Origin: Caballeronia sp. TF1N1
GTDB taxonomy: Bacteria; Pseudomonadota; Gammaproteobacteria; Burkholderiales; Burkholderiaceae
DNA: 64,000 nt
Assembly: GCF_022878925.1 (NCBI RefSeq)
Contig: NZ_CP084626.1
Span: 372,001-436,000 of the forward strand
Direction: 5' to 3'
Part shown: positions 17,660 to 26,384 of the stretch, piece after piece
Numbering within the stretch: position 1 is the stretch's first letter
Layout: every line of letters starts with the position of its first letter
Notes under the pieces: model-generated
Told to the model about the DNA's origin: nothing
What the model saw: the letters and a program-made list of their open reading frames with translations, nothing else
The model's database searches: none
Program-made: the position numbers and the translations under genes

Positions 17660-18063
17660 ATGGCCGCCTCGGAGAATCGCGTTCCCGTCGATGCCACCGC
17701 GTTTTCGGTCTTCGCCATGCAGGAGTTGGACGCCCCCGGCTTCGACGCCAGGCTGGCTTCGACGGGCGATGATCTGGCCGTCGTGTTCTTCTGGGGCGTC
17801 GACTGCTTCAACTGCGAAATCGCCAAAAAAGCGATGCTCGCGAGGCCCGATGAAATCCGCGCGCTCGGACTGAAGTGGTTTCACAGCAATGTCTACGAGC
17901 ATCGGGAACTGGGACGGCGATTTTTGCTGCATGGCGTGCCGACGTGGTTTTTCTTTCATCGCGGCAAGCGTCTTGGGCGCGCCACCGGCTGCATGGGCTC
18001 GCGCAATTCGAAGCGGCGGTCGCGGCGGCACGGGAAAAGATCCGCGGCAAGGCTTCCGAGTGA
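17660..18063 (+). pseudogene. thioredoxin-family protein broken by a one-base frameshift
   Basis: The reading frame from ATG 17660 encodes MAASENRVPVDATAFSVFAM..., with a thioredoxin-like VVFFWGVDCFNCEIAKK segment. The CxxC is DCFNCE, and GVPTWFFFHRGKRLGRATG is the typical cis-proline region. At about 17990 the frame changes. In the original frame the sequence turns into basic nonsense (CMGSRNSKRRSRR...). The +2-shifted frame gives HGLAQFEAAVAAAREKIRGKASE and stops at 18063, exactly the kind of helix expected. One G missing in GGCTG|CATGGG would restore GWHGLAQF and a 134-aa protein. The gene sits 17 bp after grpE and before dnaK, as in related genomes. It is either a real mutation or a sequencing error. 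Confidence 0.75.
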
Positions 18064-18094
18064 AAAAAGATATAGACCGCATCGCTTTCAGGGT

Positions 18095-18121
18095 CTTGAA
18101 AACGAAATCCGCGTTCTTATC
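18095..18121 (+). promoter_or_regulatory. possible sigma-32-like promoter upstream of dnaK
   Basis: CTTGAAA at 18095–18101 matches the RpoH -35. At the right spacing only TTCTTATC (18114–18121) is found, a poor match to CCCCATNT. If active it would give dnaK its own heat-shock start, about 110 bp before the ATG, besides read-through from grpE. Confidence 0.3.
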
Positions 18122-18229
18122 TTGCGTACAGGTATGAATATTTGGGCGTTCGGCCCGGTAAATCGGCCGCAAAAGCCGGCGTTTTCCGGCCGCAGCGCTA
18201 AAGCGATCAAAGCTAGGAGAGTATAAAAA

Positions 18230-20194
18230 ATGGGCAAAATCATCGGTATCGACCTCGGCACCACGAACTCGTGCGTGGCGCTGATGGAAGGCAATCAGGT
18301 CAAGGTCATCGAGAACTCGGAAGGCGCGCGCACCACGCCGTCGATCATCGCGTATGTCGACGACAACGAAATCCTGGTTGGCGCACCTGCCAAGCGTCAG
18401 TCGGTTACGAATCCGCGCAACACGCTTTACGCAGTGAAGCGCCTGATCGGCCGCCGCTTCGACGAGAAGGAAGTGCAGAAGGACATCAGCCTGATGCCCT
18501 ACAAGATCGTCAAGCACGACAACGGCGACGCATGGGTCGAAGCGCACGGCAAGAGCCTCGCGCCGTCGCAGATTTCCGCTGAAGTGCTGCGCAAGATGAA
18601 GAAGACCGCTGAGGACTACCTCGGCGAGCCGGTTACGGAAGCCGTCATCACGGTCCCGGCGTACTTCAACGACAGCCAGCGTCAGGCAACGAAGGACGCA
18701 GGCCGCATCGCCGGTCTGGAAGTGAAGCGCATCATCAACGAACCGACGGCAGCCGCGCTCGCCTTCGGTCTCGACAAGGCCGAAAAGGGCGACCGCAAGA
18801 TCGCCGTGTTCGACTTGGGCGGCGGCACGTTCGACATCTCGATCATCGAAATCGCGGACGTGGACGGCGAAATGCAGTTCGAAGTGCTCTCGACCAACGG
18901 CGACACGTTCCTCGGCGGTGAAGACTTCGACCAGCGCATCATCGATTACATCATCGGCGAGTTCAAGAAGGAACAAGGCGTCGATCTGTCGAAAGACGTG
19001 CTCGCGCTGCAACGCCTGAAGGAAGCGGCTGAAAAGGCGAAGATCGAACTGTCGTCGACGGCTCAGACCGACATCAACCTGCCGTACATCACGGCTGACG
19101 CGTCGGGTCCGAAGCACTTGAACCTCAAGTTCACCCGCGCCAAGCTCGAAGCGCTCGTCGAAGAGCTGATCGAGCGCACGATCGAACCGTGCCGCACCGC
19201 CATCAAGGATGCGGGCGTGAAGGTCGGCGATATCGACGACGTGATCCTCGTCGGCGGCATGACGCGTATGCCGAAGGTGCAGGAGAAGGTGAAGGAATTC
19301 TTCGGCAAGGAACCGCGCCGTGACGTGAACCCGGACGAAGCCGTGGCCGTTGGCGCCGCGATTCAAGGGCAGGTTCTGTCGGGCGACCGCAAGGACGTGC
19401 TCCTGCTCGACGTGACGCCTTTGTCGCTCGGCATCGAGACGCTCGGCGGCGTGATGACGAAGATGATCAACAAGAACACGACCATCCCGACGAAGCACGC
19501 GCAAGTGTATTCGACGGCGGACGACAACCAGGGCGCCGTGACCATCAAGGTGTTCCAGGGTGAGCGCGAGATGGCCGCGGGCAACAAGCTGCTTGGCGAG
19601 TTCAACCTCGAAGGCATTCCGCCTTCGCCGCGTGGCGTGCCGCAGATCGAAGTGACTTTCGACATCGACGCGAACGGCATTCTGCACGTCGGCGCGAAGG
19701 ACAAGGCAACGGGCAAGGAAAACAAGATCACCATCAAGGCGAACTCGGGTCTGACGGACGCGGAAATCGACAAGATGGTGAAGGACGCCGAAGCCAACGC
19801 CGAGGAAGATCACAAGCTGCGTGAACTGGCCGATGCCCGCAACCAGGGCGACGCGCTGGTCCACAGCACGAAGAAGGCGGTTGCCGAGTACGGCGACAAG
19901 GTCGAAGTCGGCGAGAAGGAAAAGATCGAAGCTGCGTTGAAGGAACTCGAAGACGCGCTGAAGGACAACGCGAGCGACAAGGCGACCATCGAAGCGAAGG
20001 TCGAAGCACTGGCGGCGGCATCGCAGAAGCTCGGCGAAAAGATGTACGCCGACATGCAGGCGCAGCAAGGCGCGGCGGGCGCGGCGGCAGGTGCGGCCGG
20101 TGCGGCGGGCGCGGGTGCATCGGCGGAAGCGGGTGCGAGCCAGCAGCACGATGACGTGGTCGACGCCGACTTCAAGGAAGTGAAGAAGGACTAA
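18230..20194 (+). CDS. dnaK: chaperone DnaK (Hsp70)
   Basis: This is the ATP-dependent chaperone that works with DnaJ and GrpE. The 654-aa product shows [15 protein letters not shown] at the N-terminus, the phosphate loop [15 protein letters not shown] near residue 195, and [13 protein letters not shown] near 340. A substrate-binding domain follows, then an Ala/Gly-rich linker and the terminal [14 protein letters not shown] motif. AGGAGAG lies about 9 bases before the ATG. Codon use is noticeably more biased (AAG, GAA, ATC) than in neighbours, as expected for a highly expressed gene. Confidence 0.99.
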   Translation: MGKIIGIDLGTTNSCVALMEGNQVKVIENSEGARTTPSIIAYVDDNEILVGAPAKRQSVTNPRNTLYAVKRLIGRRFDEKEVQKDISLMPYKIVKHDNGDAWVEAHGKSLAPSQISAEVLRKMKKTAEDYLGEPVTEAVITVPAYFNDSQRQATKDAGRIAGLEVKRIINEPTAAALAFGLDKAEKGDRKIAVFDLGGGTFDISIIEIADVDGEMQFEVLSTNGDTFLGGEDFDQRIIDYIIGEFKKEQGVDLSKDVLALQRLKEAAEKAKIELSSTAQTDINLPYITADASGPKHLNLKFTRAKLEALVEELIERTIEPCRTAIKDAGVKVGDIDDVILVGGMTRMPKVQEKVKEFFGKEPRRDVNPDEAVAVGAAIQGQVLSGDRKDVLLLDVTPLSLGIETLGGVMTKMINKNTTIPTKHAQVYSTADDNQGAVTIKVFQGEREMAAGNKLLGEFNLEGIPPSPRGVPQIEVTFDIDANGILHVGAKDKATGKENKITIKANSGLTDAEIDKMVKDAEANAEEDHKLRELADARNQGDALVHSTKKAVAEYGDKVEVGEKEKIEAALKELEDALKDNASDKATIEAKVEALAAASQKLGEKMYADMQAQQGAAGAAAGAAGAAGAGASAEAGASQQHDDVVDADFKEVKKD

Positions 20195-20200
20195 GCCGAA

Positions 20201-20230
20201 GGGCGCGTGAGTGGCGACATTCATGCGCCC
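20201..20230 (+). promoter_or_regulatory. intercistronic hairpin between dnaK and dnaJ
   Basis: GGGCGCGTGA (20201–20210) pairs with TCATGCGCCC (20221–20230). Nine of ten pairs are Watson-Crick and one is G·U, with a 10-base loop. It starts 6 bp after the dnaK stop and is followed by TTGGTCGTTT, only a weak U-tract. It may protect the abundant dnaK 3' end or partly terminate before dnaJ, helping keep DnaK above DnaJ. The rest of the 271-bp gap has no gene. Confidence 0.45.
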
Positions 20231-20465
20231 TTGGTCGTTTCGCGGCGCGTATGCGTCACGCGAAGACCGGCATCGGGACGCGTCTAGCGTCTGACGTGGA
20301 ACGCGCCTGGCGAGCCTGACGGCTCTCCGGGCACGTTGTTTTTAGAGGCGTCTTGCTTCGAGCCGAGTTTTGGGGCGAGGCGTCAGAGGTTTCAAGCGCG
20401 GGTCGAATGGCCCGGAGCATCTCAGAGGAACCGTCGGGTTAGAAGCGCGGCGGAATCGAACCGAC

Positions 20466-21602
20466 ATGGCGAAACGGGATTACTACGACATTCTGGGCGT
20501 CGCGAAAAACGCGAGCGACGAAGAGATCAAGAAGGCGTATCGCAAGCTCGCGATGAAGTATCACCCTGACCGCAACCCGGACAACAAGAAGGCCGAGGAG
20601 AATTTCAAGGAGGCGAAGGAAGCCTACGAAATGCTCTCCGACCAGCAGAAGCGCGCGGCCTACGATCAATACGGCCACGCTGGCGTCGATCCGAACATGG
20701 GCGGCGCGGGCGCGCAGGGCTTCGGCGGTTTTGCCGATGCCTTCGGCGACATCTTCGGCGACATCTTCGGGCAAGCCGCAGGCGGCGCGGCGCGTGGCGG
20801 CCGCGCGGGTCCGCAGGTGTATCGCGGTGCGGATCTGCGCTACAGCATGGAAATCACGCTGGAGCAGGCGGCGCACGGCTACGACACGCAGATTCGCGTG
20901 CCGAGCTGGGCCAACTGCAATGTTTGTCACGGCTCGGGCGCGAAGCCCGGCACGAAGCCCGAGACTTGCCCGACTTGTCATGGTCAGGGCCAGGTGCGCA
21001 TGTCGCAGGGCTTTTTCAGCATCCAGCAGACGTGCCCGAAGTGTCACGGCAGCGGCACCTATGTTCCGGACCCGTGCACGAACTGCCACGGCGCGGGCAA
21101 GGTGAAGGAAACGAAGACGCTGGAAGTGAAGATTCCGGCGGGCATCGACGACGGCATGCGTATCCGCTCCGCCGGCAACGGCGAGCCGGGTCTCAATGGC
21201 GGTCCGAGCGGCGACTTGTATGTGGAGATCCACATCAAGCAGCACTCGGTGTTCGAGCGTGACGGCGACGACCTGCATTGCCAGATGCCCATTCCGTTCA
21301 CCACGGCGGCGCTGGGCGGCGAGATCGAAGTGCCGACGCTGGCGGGCCGCGCGAGCTTCACGGTGCCGGAAGGCACGCAGTCGGGCAAGACGTTCCGGTT
21401 GCGCGGCAAGGGGATCAAGGGTTTGCGTTCGAGCATCGCGGGCGACTTGTATGTGCATGTACAGGTCGAAACGCCCGTGAAACTCACCGATCAGCAGCGC
21501 GATCTGCTCAAGCAGTTCGAGAAGTCGCTGACGGAAGGCGGCGCGCGCCACAGCCCGCAAAGCAAGAGCTGGTTCGACCGCGTGAAAAGCTTCTTCGATT
21601 GA
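20466..21602 (+). CDS. dnaJ: chaperone DnaJ (Hsp40)
   Basis: DnaJ stimulates DnaK ATPase activity and delivers substrates. The 378-aa protein has the J-domain with HPD at residues 33–35, a Gly/Phe-rich linker ([16 protein letters not shown]) and four zinc-binding CxxCxGxG repeats ([32 protein letters not shown]). The C-terminal substrate domains complete it. I start at [11 protein letters not shown] (ATG 20466); an in-frame ORF extends back to 20370 but adds unrelated residues. It is the last gene of the heat-shock block. Confidence 0.98.
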   Translation: MAKRDYYDILGVAKNASDEEIKKAYRKLAMKYHPDRNPDNKKAEENFKEAKEAYEMLSDQQKRAAYDQYGHAGVDPNMGGAGAQGFGGFADAFGDIFGDIFGQAAGGAARGGRAGPQVYRGADLRYSMEITLEQAAHGYDTQIRVPSWANCNVCHGSGAKPGTKPETCPTCHGQGQVRMSQGFFSIQQTCPKCHGSGTYVPDPCTNCHGAGKVKETKTLEVKIPAGIDDGMRIRSAGNGEPGLNGGPSGDLYVEIHIKQHSVFERDGDDLHCQMPIPFTTAALGGEIEVPTLAGRASFTVPEGTQSGKTFRLRGKGIKGLRSSIAGDLYVHVQVETPVKLTDQQRDLLKQFEKSLTEGGARHSPQSKSWFDRVKSFFD

Positions 21603-21639
21603 TGTGTAAGACGTGGCACGACCGGCAGCGAGTGTTGCC

Positions 21640-23436
21640 ATGAAGACTGAAGAGCGCGGCGCGGTGTTCGCGCTGCTCGACGACTGCGAAGCGACCGCCG
21701 AAAGGCGGTCGAGTCGTTTGTACACGGGATTCGTGCGCGCCCATGTCTGCGAAGACGGGCGCATGCTCGACGCCGTATGCGCGGCCATCGATGCCGATTT
21801 GCAGAGCGGCCTGCATGCGCTCGTCGTCGCGGATTACGAGTTCGGGCGCAATCTCCAGTTCGGCGGTATCGGGCGCGGCGAGGATCGTGCGTTGCGAGTG
21901 CTCATGTTCCGCGAGTGCGCGCCCATGTCTCGCGACGAAGCCAGCGCGTGGCTTGCATCGCGAGATGGCGGTTGTGAGACGCCCTCGGTGGCGGGCGTGG
22001 CGGGCATCGAGCCGAGCATCACGCGCGACGAATTCGATACCGCCATCGCCGCCGTTCATCACGCGCTGCGCGAAGGCGAGTCGTATCAGATCAACTTCAC
22101 GTTCCGGTTGAATTTCGATGTATTCGGCACGCCGCTCGCGTTGTATCGGCGTTTGCGCGAGCGTCAGCCGGTGCGCTTTGGCGCGTTCATCGCCATGCCG
22201 GACGGCCGCGTGGTCGTCTCGTGTTCGCCGGAGTTGTTCGTCGAGAAGCAAGGAGCGCTTTTGCGCGCGCGGCCGATGAAAGGCACCGCGCCACGCGACT
22301 CCGATCCCGCCGCGCTCCACGACGACCCGAAGAATCGCGCGGAGAACGTGATGATCGTCGACCTGTTGCGCAACGACATGTCGCGCGTGGCGGCGACGGG
22401 CTCGGTGCATGTGCCGGCGTTGTTCTCGGTCGAGGCTTATGCGTCGGTGTGGCAGATGACGTCGACCATCGAGGCGCGTGTGAAACCGGGCGCTTCGTTC
22501 GCCGATATCGTCCGCGCGCTGTTTCCCTGCGGCTCGATCACGGGCGCGCCGAAATACCGCACGATGCAGCGCATCGACGAGATCGAGAGCACGCCGCGCG
22601 GTCTTTATACCGGCGCGATCGGCTGGCTCGATACGCGCGGCGACTTTTGTCTGTCGGTCGCGATCCGCACGCTCGTCGTGGATGCCGATGGCACGCGCGG
22701 CGTGATCGGTATCGGCGCGGGAATCGTGCTCGATAGCGATGCCGCGAGCGAGTACGAAGAGTGTCTGTTGAAGGCGCGCTTTCTGACGGGCGCGGACCCT
22801 GGCTTCGAGTTGTTCGAGACGACGCACGCCACGCGCGATGACGTGCGCCACGCCGCGCGTCATCTTTCGCGTTTGAAGGCGAGCGCCGCGTGGCTTCGTT
22901 TTCCGTTCGATGAGCGCAAGCTGGACGCGCAACTCGCGCAACATCGTGCGGGCTTCGAGGCGGGCACGCCGTATCGGTTGCGGATCGCGCTCGACAAGAG
23001 CGGACGCTTTGCATTGACGAGCGCGCGGCTTGCGCCGTTGGCGTCGGATAGCGTGGATGTGTTGCTCGCTTCGGATCGCGGGTTTGCGCCGCGATACTCC
23101 GGCGACGCGCTGTTGCGTCACAAGACGACGCATCGTGCCGACTACGATCGCGCGTGGAAAGCGGCGGAAGCGGAGGGCGCGTTCGACATGCTCTTTTGCA
23201 ACGAACGCGGCGAGATTACGGAAGGCGGGCGGTCGAGCGTGTTTGCGCGCATCGACGGAAAGTGGTGGACGCCGCCCATCGAGGCGGGCGTGCTGCCGGG
23301 CGTGATGCGCGCGGTGTTGATCGAAGAACTGGAAGCCGCCGAGCGCGTAATGACGACCGAAGACCTCGAGGGCGCCGATGAGTTGCTCATCAGCAATGCG
23401 TTGCGCGGAGGGGTGAAAGCGCGTCTGAGACGGTGA
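21640..23436 (+). CDS. pabB: fused aminodeoxychorismate synthase component I / aminodeoxychorismate lyase (PabB–PabC)
   Basis: The N-terminal half is a chorismate-binding enzyme that aminates chorismate. It has SYQINFTFRLNFD, the MKGTAPRDSDP motif (lysine of the PIKGT box), RAENVMIVDLLRNDMSRVA and CGSITGAPKYRTMQRIDEIE. The C-terminal third is a class IV aminotransferase fold for the lyase step that releases p-aminobenzoate. Its PLP lysine is K495 in LRHKTTHR, and CNERGEITEGGRSSVF and LPGVMRAVL are present. One chain therefore covers both steps; only the glutaminase PabA must come from elsewhere. I start at the ATG at 21640; a GTG at 21613 adds nine residues. Total 598 aa. Confidence 0.93.
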   Translation: MKTEERGAVFALLDDCEATAERRSSRLYTGFVRAHVCEDGRMLDAVCAAIDADLQSGLHALVVADYEFGRNLQFGGIGRGEDRALRVLMFRECAPMSRDEASAWLASRDGGCETPSVAGVAGIEPSITRDEFDTAIAAVHHALREGESYQINFTFRLNFDVFGTPLALYRRLRERQPVRFGAFIAMPDGRVVVSCSPELFVEKQGALLRARPMKGTAPRDSDPAALHDDPKNRAENVMIVDLLRNDMSRVAATGSVHVPALFSVEAYASVWQMTSTIEARVKPGASFADIVRALFPCGSITGAPKYRTMQRIDEIESTPRGLYTGAIGWLDTRGDFCLSVAIRTLVVDADGTRGVIGIGAGIVLDSDAASEYEECLLKARFLTGADPGFELFETTHATRDDVRHAARHLSRLKASAAWLRFPFDERKLDAQLAQHRAGFEAGTPYRLRIALDKSGRFALTSARLAPLASDSVDVLLASDRGFAPRYSGDALLRHKTTHRADYDRAWKAAEAEGAFDMLFCNERGEITEGGRSSVFARIDGKWWTPPIEAGVLPGVMRAVLIEELEAAERVMTTEDLEGADELLISNALRGGVKARLRR

Positions 23437-23462
23437 CGGCTCGCGATCTCGACAAGCCGTCA
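23434..23462. terminator. hairpin between convergent pabB and dgoD
   Basis: TGACGGCT (23434–23441) and AGCCGTCA (23455–23462) form a perfect 8-bp stem with a 13-base loop. The pabB stop codon TGA is the first three bases of the stem. No U-tract follows on either strand. It is a plausible shared 3'-end structure for the two convergent genes. Confidence 0.4.
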
Positions 23463-23475
23463 GCGCGTCAGGAAA

Positions 23476-24624
23476 TCACCACTCGGCTACGCTTCCATCC
23501 GCATGCCGCCAGACCGGATTGCGCCACCGGTGACCGATTTTCGCCATTTCGCGCACCTTCTCTTCATTGACCTCGATTCCCAGCCCCGGTCCTTGAGGAA
23601 TCGCGACCATCCCGTCCGCATAAGCGAACACTTCGGGATTCTTGATGTAGTCGAGCAGGTCATTGCCCTTGTTGTAGTGAATGCCGAGGCTCTGTTCCTG
23701 AATGAACGCGTTGTAGCTCACGGCGTCGATCTGTAGACACGTGGCAAGCGCAATCGGCCCGAGCGGACAATGCAGCGCGAGCGCGACGTCGTACGCTTCG
23801 GCCATCGAGGCAATCTTGCGGCACTCGGTCAATCCGCCAGCATGCGACGCGTCCGGCTGAATGATGTCCACATAACCGCCTGCCAGGATGTGCTTGAAGT
23901 CCCAGCGCGAATAGAGCCTTTCGCCGAGCGCGATGGGCGTGCTCGTCTGACTGACGATATCGCGCAGCGCCTCGACGTTTTCCGACAGCACGGGTTCTTC
24001 GATAAACATCAGCTTGAACGGATCGAGTTCACGCGCGAGCACCTTCGCCATCGGCTTGTGCACGCGGCCATGAAAATCGACGCCGATGCCCACGTTCGGT
24101 CCCACCGCTTCACGCACGGCGCGCACGTTGTCGATGACGCCTTGCACCTTGTCGAAGGTATCGATCATCTGCAGCTCTTCCGAGCCGTTCATCTTCACGG
24201 CCTTGAACCCGCGTTCGACGACCGCGCGCGCGTTGTTCGCGACATCGCTCGGACGGTCGCCGCCGATCCACGAATACACCTTGATTTTGTCGCGCACTTG
24301 TCCGCCGAGCAGCGCGTGAACCGGCACGCCATGATGCTTGCCGAGAATGTCCCAGAGCGCCTGATCGACGCCTGCAATCGCGCTCATGCCGATAGGCCCG
24401 CCGCGATAGAAGCCCGAGCGATACATCACTTGCCACAAGTCTTCGATATGTCGCGGGTCTTTGCCGATGAGATAGTCGGCGAGTTCATCGACGGCGGCGG
24501 CGACGGTATGCGCGCGTCCTTCGACAACGGGTTCGCCCCAGCCGGTGATGCCCTCGTCGGTTTCGATCTTGAGGAAGCACCAGCGCGGTGGAACGATGAA
24601 GGTTTCCAGTTTCGTGATTTTCAT
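23476..24624 (-). CDS. dgoD: D-galactonate dehydratase
   Basis: The enzyme dehydrates D-galactonate to 2-keto-3-deoxygalactonate in the DeLey–Doudoroff galactonate pathway. The 382-aa protein is an enolase-superfamily (mandelate racemase subgroup) member. Magnesium ligands are D183, E209 and E235, at the same positions as in E. coli Dgo[28 protein letters not shown] and the [16 protein letters not shown] terminus are also typical. GGAGAC precedes the ATG. The aldolase and kinase of the pathway are not adjacent. The divergent FadR-type regulator upstream is the probable controller. Confidence 0.95.
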   Translation of the reverse strand: MKITKLETFIVPPRWCFLKIETDEGITGWGEPVVEGRAHTVAAAVDELADYLIGKDPRHIEDLWQVMYRSGFYRGGPIGMSAIAGVDQALWDILGKHHGVPVHALLGGQVRDKIKVYSWIGGDRPSDVANNARAVVERGFKAVKMNGSEELQMIDTFDKVQGVIDNVRAVREAVGPNVGIGVDFHGRVHKPMAKVLARELDPFKLMFIEEPVLSENVEALRDIVSQTSTPIALGERLYSRWDFKHILAGGYVDIIQPDASHAGGLTECRKIASMAEAYDVALALHCPLGPIALATCLQIDAVSYNAFIQEQSLGIHYNKGNDLLDYIKNPEVFAYADGMVAIPQGPGLGIEVNEEKVREMAKIGHRWRNPVWRHADGSVAEW

Positions 24625-24679
24625 GGACGTCTCCTGAACGGGTTCGCTATCTTAGCAAAACGCGGCTTGATGTAGTATT

Positions 24680-24691
24680 AATAGTACTATT
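24680..24691. promoter_or_regulatory. candidate operator palindrome between dgoD and the GntR regulator
   Basis: AATAGTACTATT is a perfect 12-bp palindrome 56–67 bp upstream of the dgoD ATG. It abuts the first unit of the 8-bp repeat array. It sits in a rare AT-rich patch that also contains TAGTATTAATAG. A short palindrome in the divergent space next to a FadR-family gene is what an operator of that regulator would look like. Binding is inference. Confidence 0.5.
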
Positions 24692-24771
24692 GGCGGATTG
24701 GCAGATTGGCAGATTGGCAGATTGGCGGATTGGCGGATTGGCGGATTGGCGGATTGGCGGATTGGCGGATT
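24692..24771. repeat. 8-bp tandem repeat, 10 units, in the dgoD–GntR intergenic region
   Basis: Ten uninterrupted 8-bp units run from 24692 to 24771. Units 1 and 5–10 are GGCGGATT and units 2–4 are GGCAGATT. Decayed copies (GCGGATT CGCGGATT) continue to about 24799. The array begins directly after the 12-bp palindrome and lies between two divergent genes, so its length would set the distance between their control elements. From about 24800 to 25067 I see no gene. Confidence 0.9.
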
Positions 24772-25112
24772 TGCCAATCTGCGGATTCGCGGATTCGCTA
24801 GATGTTCGGTGGTGAGTTGGTGTAGTGGGAGTTGTGGGAGTCGTGAGTAGCTTGGTGGTTAAGTGACCGAGGTGCGAGTAGTGAAACAGCAGAGTGGCGA
24901 AGTCGCGGATCGGTGCACGAGCAGTCGGATGGTGGAGCGGTGGAAATATGGCGGCGCTCGCGCATGCACTATCCGCTATCCATGCAAAGCCGCTTTGTTC
25001 CAAGGAAACCGCTTCAGCACACCCGGCCAATGCCCGATAATCGTGCGCAAACGAGCAGGAGAACGAGATCATTCATCGCGATTTACACGGCCGCGTCGCT
25101 CACGAACTCGGC

Positions 25113-25748
25113 ATGGCCATTTTGCGCGGCGATTTCGCGCCGCAGACTTCGTTGCCGCGCGAGGCCGAATTGATGGAGCGCTTCGGCGTGAGCCGCACGG
25201 TGCTGCGCGAGGCGCTGCGCACGCTCACATCGAAAGGGCTGATCGAATCGCGGCCCAAGGTCGGCACGCGCGTGCGCGCAAGGGATGCGTGGAATCTGCT
25301 CGATGCCGACATGCTCGATTGGTACTCGCGCGTGGCGCCGCCGCTGCAATTCGCGCTCAAGCTGCAGGAGATGCGCGAGATGATCGAGCCATACGCAGCC
25401 GCGCTCGCCGCTGACAATCACGAAGTGCAGACGCGCGAGCGGCTCACGAACGCGCATCAGGCGATGGTCGGTGCGCAGAACGTCGACGAATGGGTACGCG
25501 CCGATCTGGATTTTCATTTGTGCGTGCTGGCCGCCTGCAGCAACGAGTTGCTGATTCCGCTTGGCGCGCTGATCGAACGCACGCTGGAAGGCCAGCTCCG
25601 GCTGAACGCGAAGCGCGCGGAGGTGTACAACGCGTCGCTTGCCGAACACACGGCGGTGTTCGATGCGATCATCGCGCGCAATGCTGGCGCCGCTCGCCGC
25701 GCAATGGCCGATCTGCTCGGCGTGACGCGGTCGCGGATCGAGAGTTGA
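25113..25748 (+). CDS. GntR/FadR-family transcriptional regulator (DgoR-like), start uncertain
   Basis: This is a ligand-responsive repressor type. The winged helix is seen in LPREAELMERFGVSRTVLREALRTLTSKGLIESRPKVGTRVR, and a C-terminal FCD domain includes DLDFHLCVLAACSNELL and HTAVFDAIIARNAGAARRAM. From ATG 25113 it is 211 aa, but this cuts the first helix of the DNA-binding domain. The frame remains open upstream through IHRDLHGRVAHELG, which fits the family well. No ATG, GTG or TTG exists there. AGGAG at 25057–25061 is followed six bases later by ATC (25068) and nine later by ATT (25071). It is divergent from dgoD, so it is probably the galactonate regulator. Confidence 0.85.
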   Translation: MAILRGDFAPQTSLPREAELMERFGVSRTVLREALRTLTSKGLIESRPKVGTRVRARDAWNLLDADMLDWYSRVAPPLQFALKLQEMREMIEPYAAALAADNHEVQTRERLTNAHQAMVGAQNVDEWVRADLDFHLCVLAACSNELLIPLGALIERTLEGQLRLNAKRAEVYNASLAEHTAVFDAIIARNAGAARRAMADLLGVTRSRIES

Positions 25749-25781
25749 GGCGTGCGTCGGTGGATCATCGTGCGCGATGCC

Positions 25782-26060
25782 GCACGGCGCACGACGCACG
25801 ACGCACGACGCACGACGTACGGCGCACGGGGCACGGCGCACGGCGCACGGCGCACGGCGCACGGCGCACGGCGCACGGCGCACGGCGCACGACGCACGAC
25901 GCACGGCGCACGACGCACGGCGCACGGCGCACGGCGCGCGGCGCACGGCGCACGACGCACGGCGCACGGCGCAGACGCACGGCGCACGACGCACGACGCA
26001 CGGCGCACGACGCACGACGCACGACGCACGGCGCACGCCGCACGCCGCACGACGCGCGCC
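25782..26060. repeat. 7-bp tandem repeat, 40 units
   Basis: Forty head-to-tail units fill 279 bp: 39 of 7 bp and one of 6 bp (GCAGAC at 25971–25976). Nineteen are GCACGGC, fourteen GCACGAC, and the others are single-base variants (GTACGGC, GCACGGG, GCGCGGC, two GCACGCC, GCGCGCC). The array begins 33 bp after the stop of the GntR-type gene and ends 324 bp before the DedA gene. Because 7 is not a multiple of 3, all frames stay open, giving long artefactual ORFs rich in Arg, His, Thr and Ala. It is noncoding in my reading. Confidence 0.95.
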
Positions 26061-26384
26061 GGCCAATCGGCTTTGGCGTGACGCAATCGCAGATAGCAGA
26101 CAGCAGATCGAGGCGTACATCGGAGGCATGAACCATCTGTCCTGCGACCTCGGCATGTGTCGTCGCCGAACCGGCTGGCGTTCATCGGCAAGAAGGCAAT
26201 GCGCGCTTCTTCCCCGCACATCACACCGCAGTGACAGCGCCACGCACGCACGACCCAAACGCCCCGCTGACACCGCTACATTCAGGCAAACCATTCACGA
26301 TCGCGATAAAGTGGAGCCCTCGCGCACCGCACCGAAAGCACGCCCGCATCGAAGAACCGTGCGCTAGCTCGTGAAGGAGTTTGA
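26061..26384. other. intergenic stretch without a recognisable gene
   Basis: This holds the end of the heptamer array and then 320 bp before the DedA gene. Open frames are short extensions of repeat-derived ORFs with no family resemblance. AAGGAG lies 8–13 bp before the ATG at 26385 and is the ribosome site of the next gene. I see no terminator or clear promoter. Confidence 0.5.

Noticed and set aside
17582..20224. 880-aa minus-strand ORF antisense to dnaK.
   Set aside because: It mirrors the strong third-position GC bias of dnaK. The sense frame is unambiguous Hsp70, while the antisense product is His/Arg/Leu/Val-rich without motifs.
21508..23133. 541-aa minus-strand ORF opposite pabB, and similar long antisense ORFs opposite glyS (31636–33861), miaB/phoH (38842–41607), pcnB (59182–60609) and the cytochromes (53022–55097).
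   Set aside because: All are shadows of recognised genes in high-GC DNA, with arginine- and histidine-rich composition and no domain signatures.
24647..25072. Minus-strand 141-aa ORF with repeated ANPPIRQS-like segments.
   Set aside because: It is the 8-bp array read in one frame (three units make 24 bases, so an 8-residue period). It has no start support and covers the divergent promoter region.
24692..26060. CRISPR array.
   Set aside because: Units are only 7–8 bp and contiguous, with no spacers, and no cas gene is present in the window.
25752..26367. Long open frames on both strands (for example 25777–26367 plus, 25083–26294 minus) rich in Arg, His, Thr and Ala.
   Set aside because: They are translations of the 7-bp repeat. 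A unit not divisible by three with no TAA/TAG/TGA in any phase keeps all six frames open. They lack ribosome sites and family similarity.
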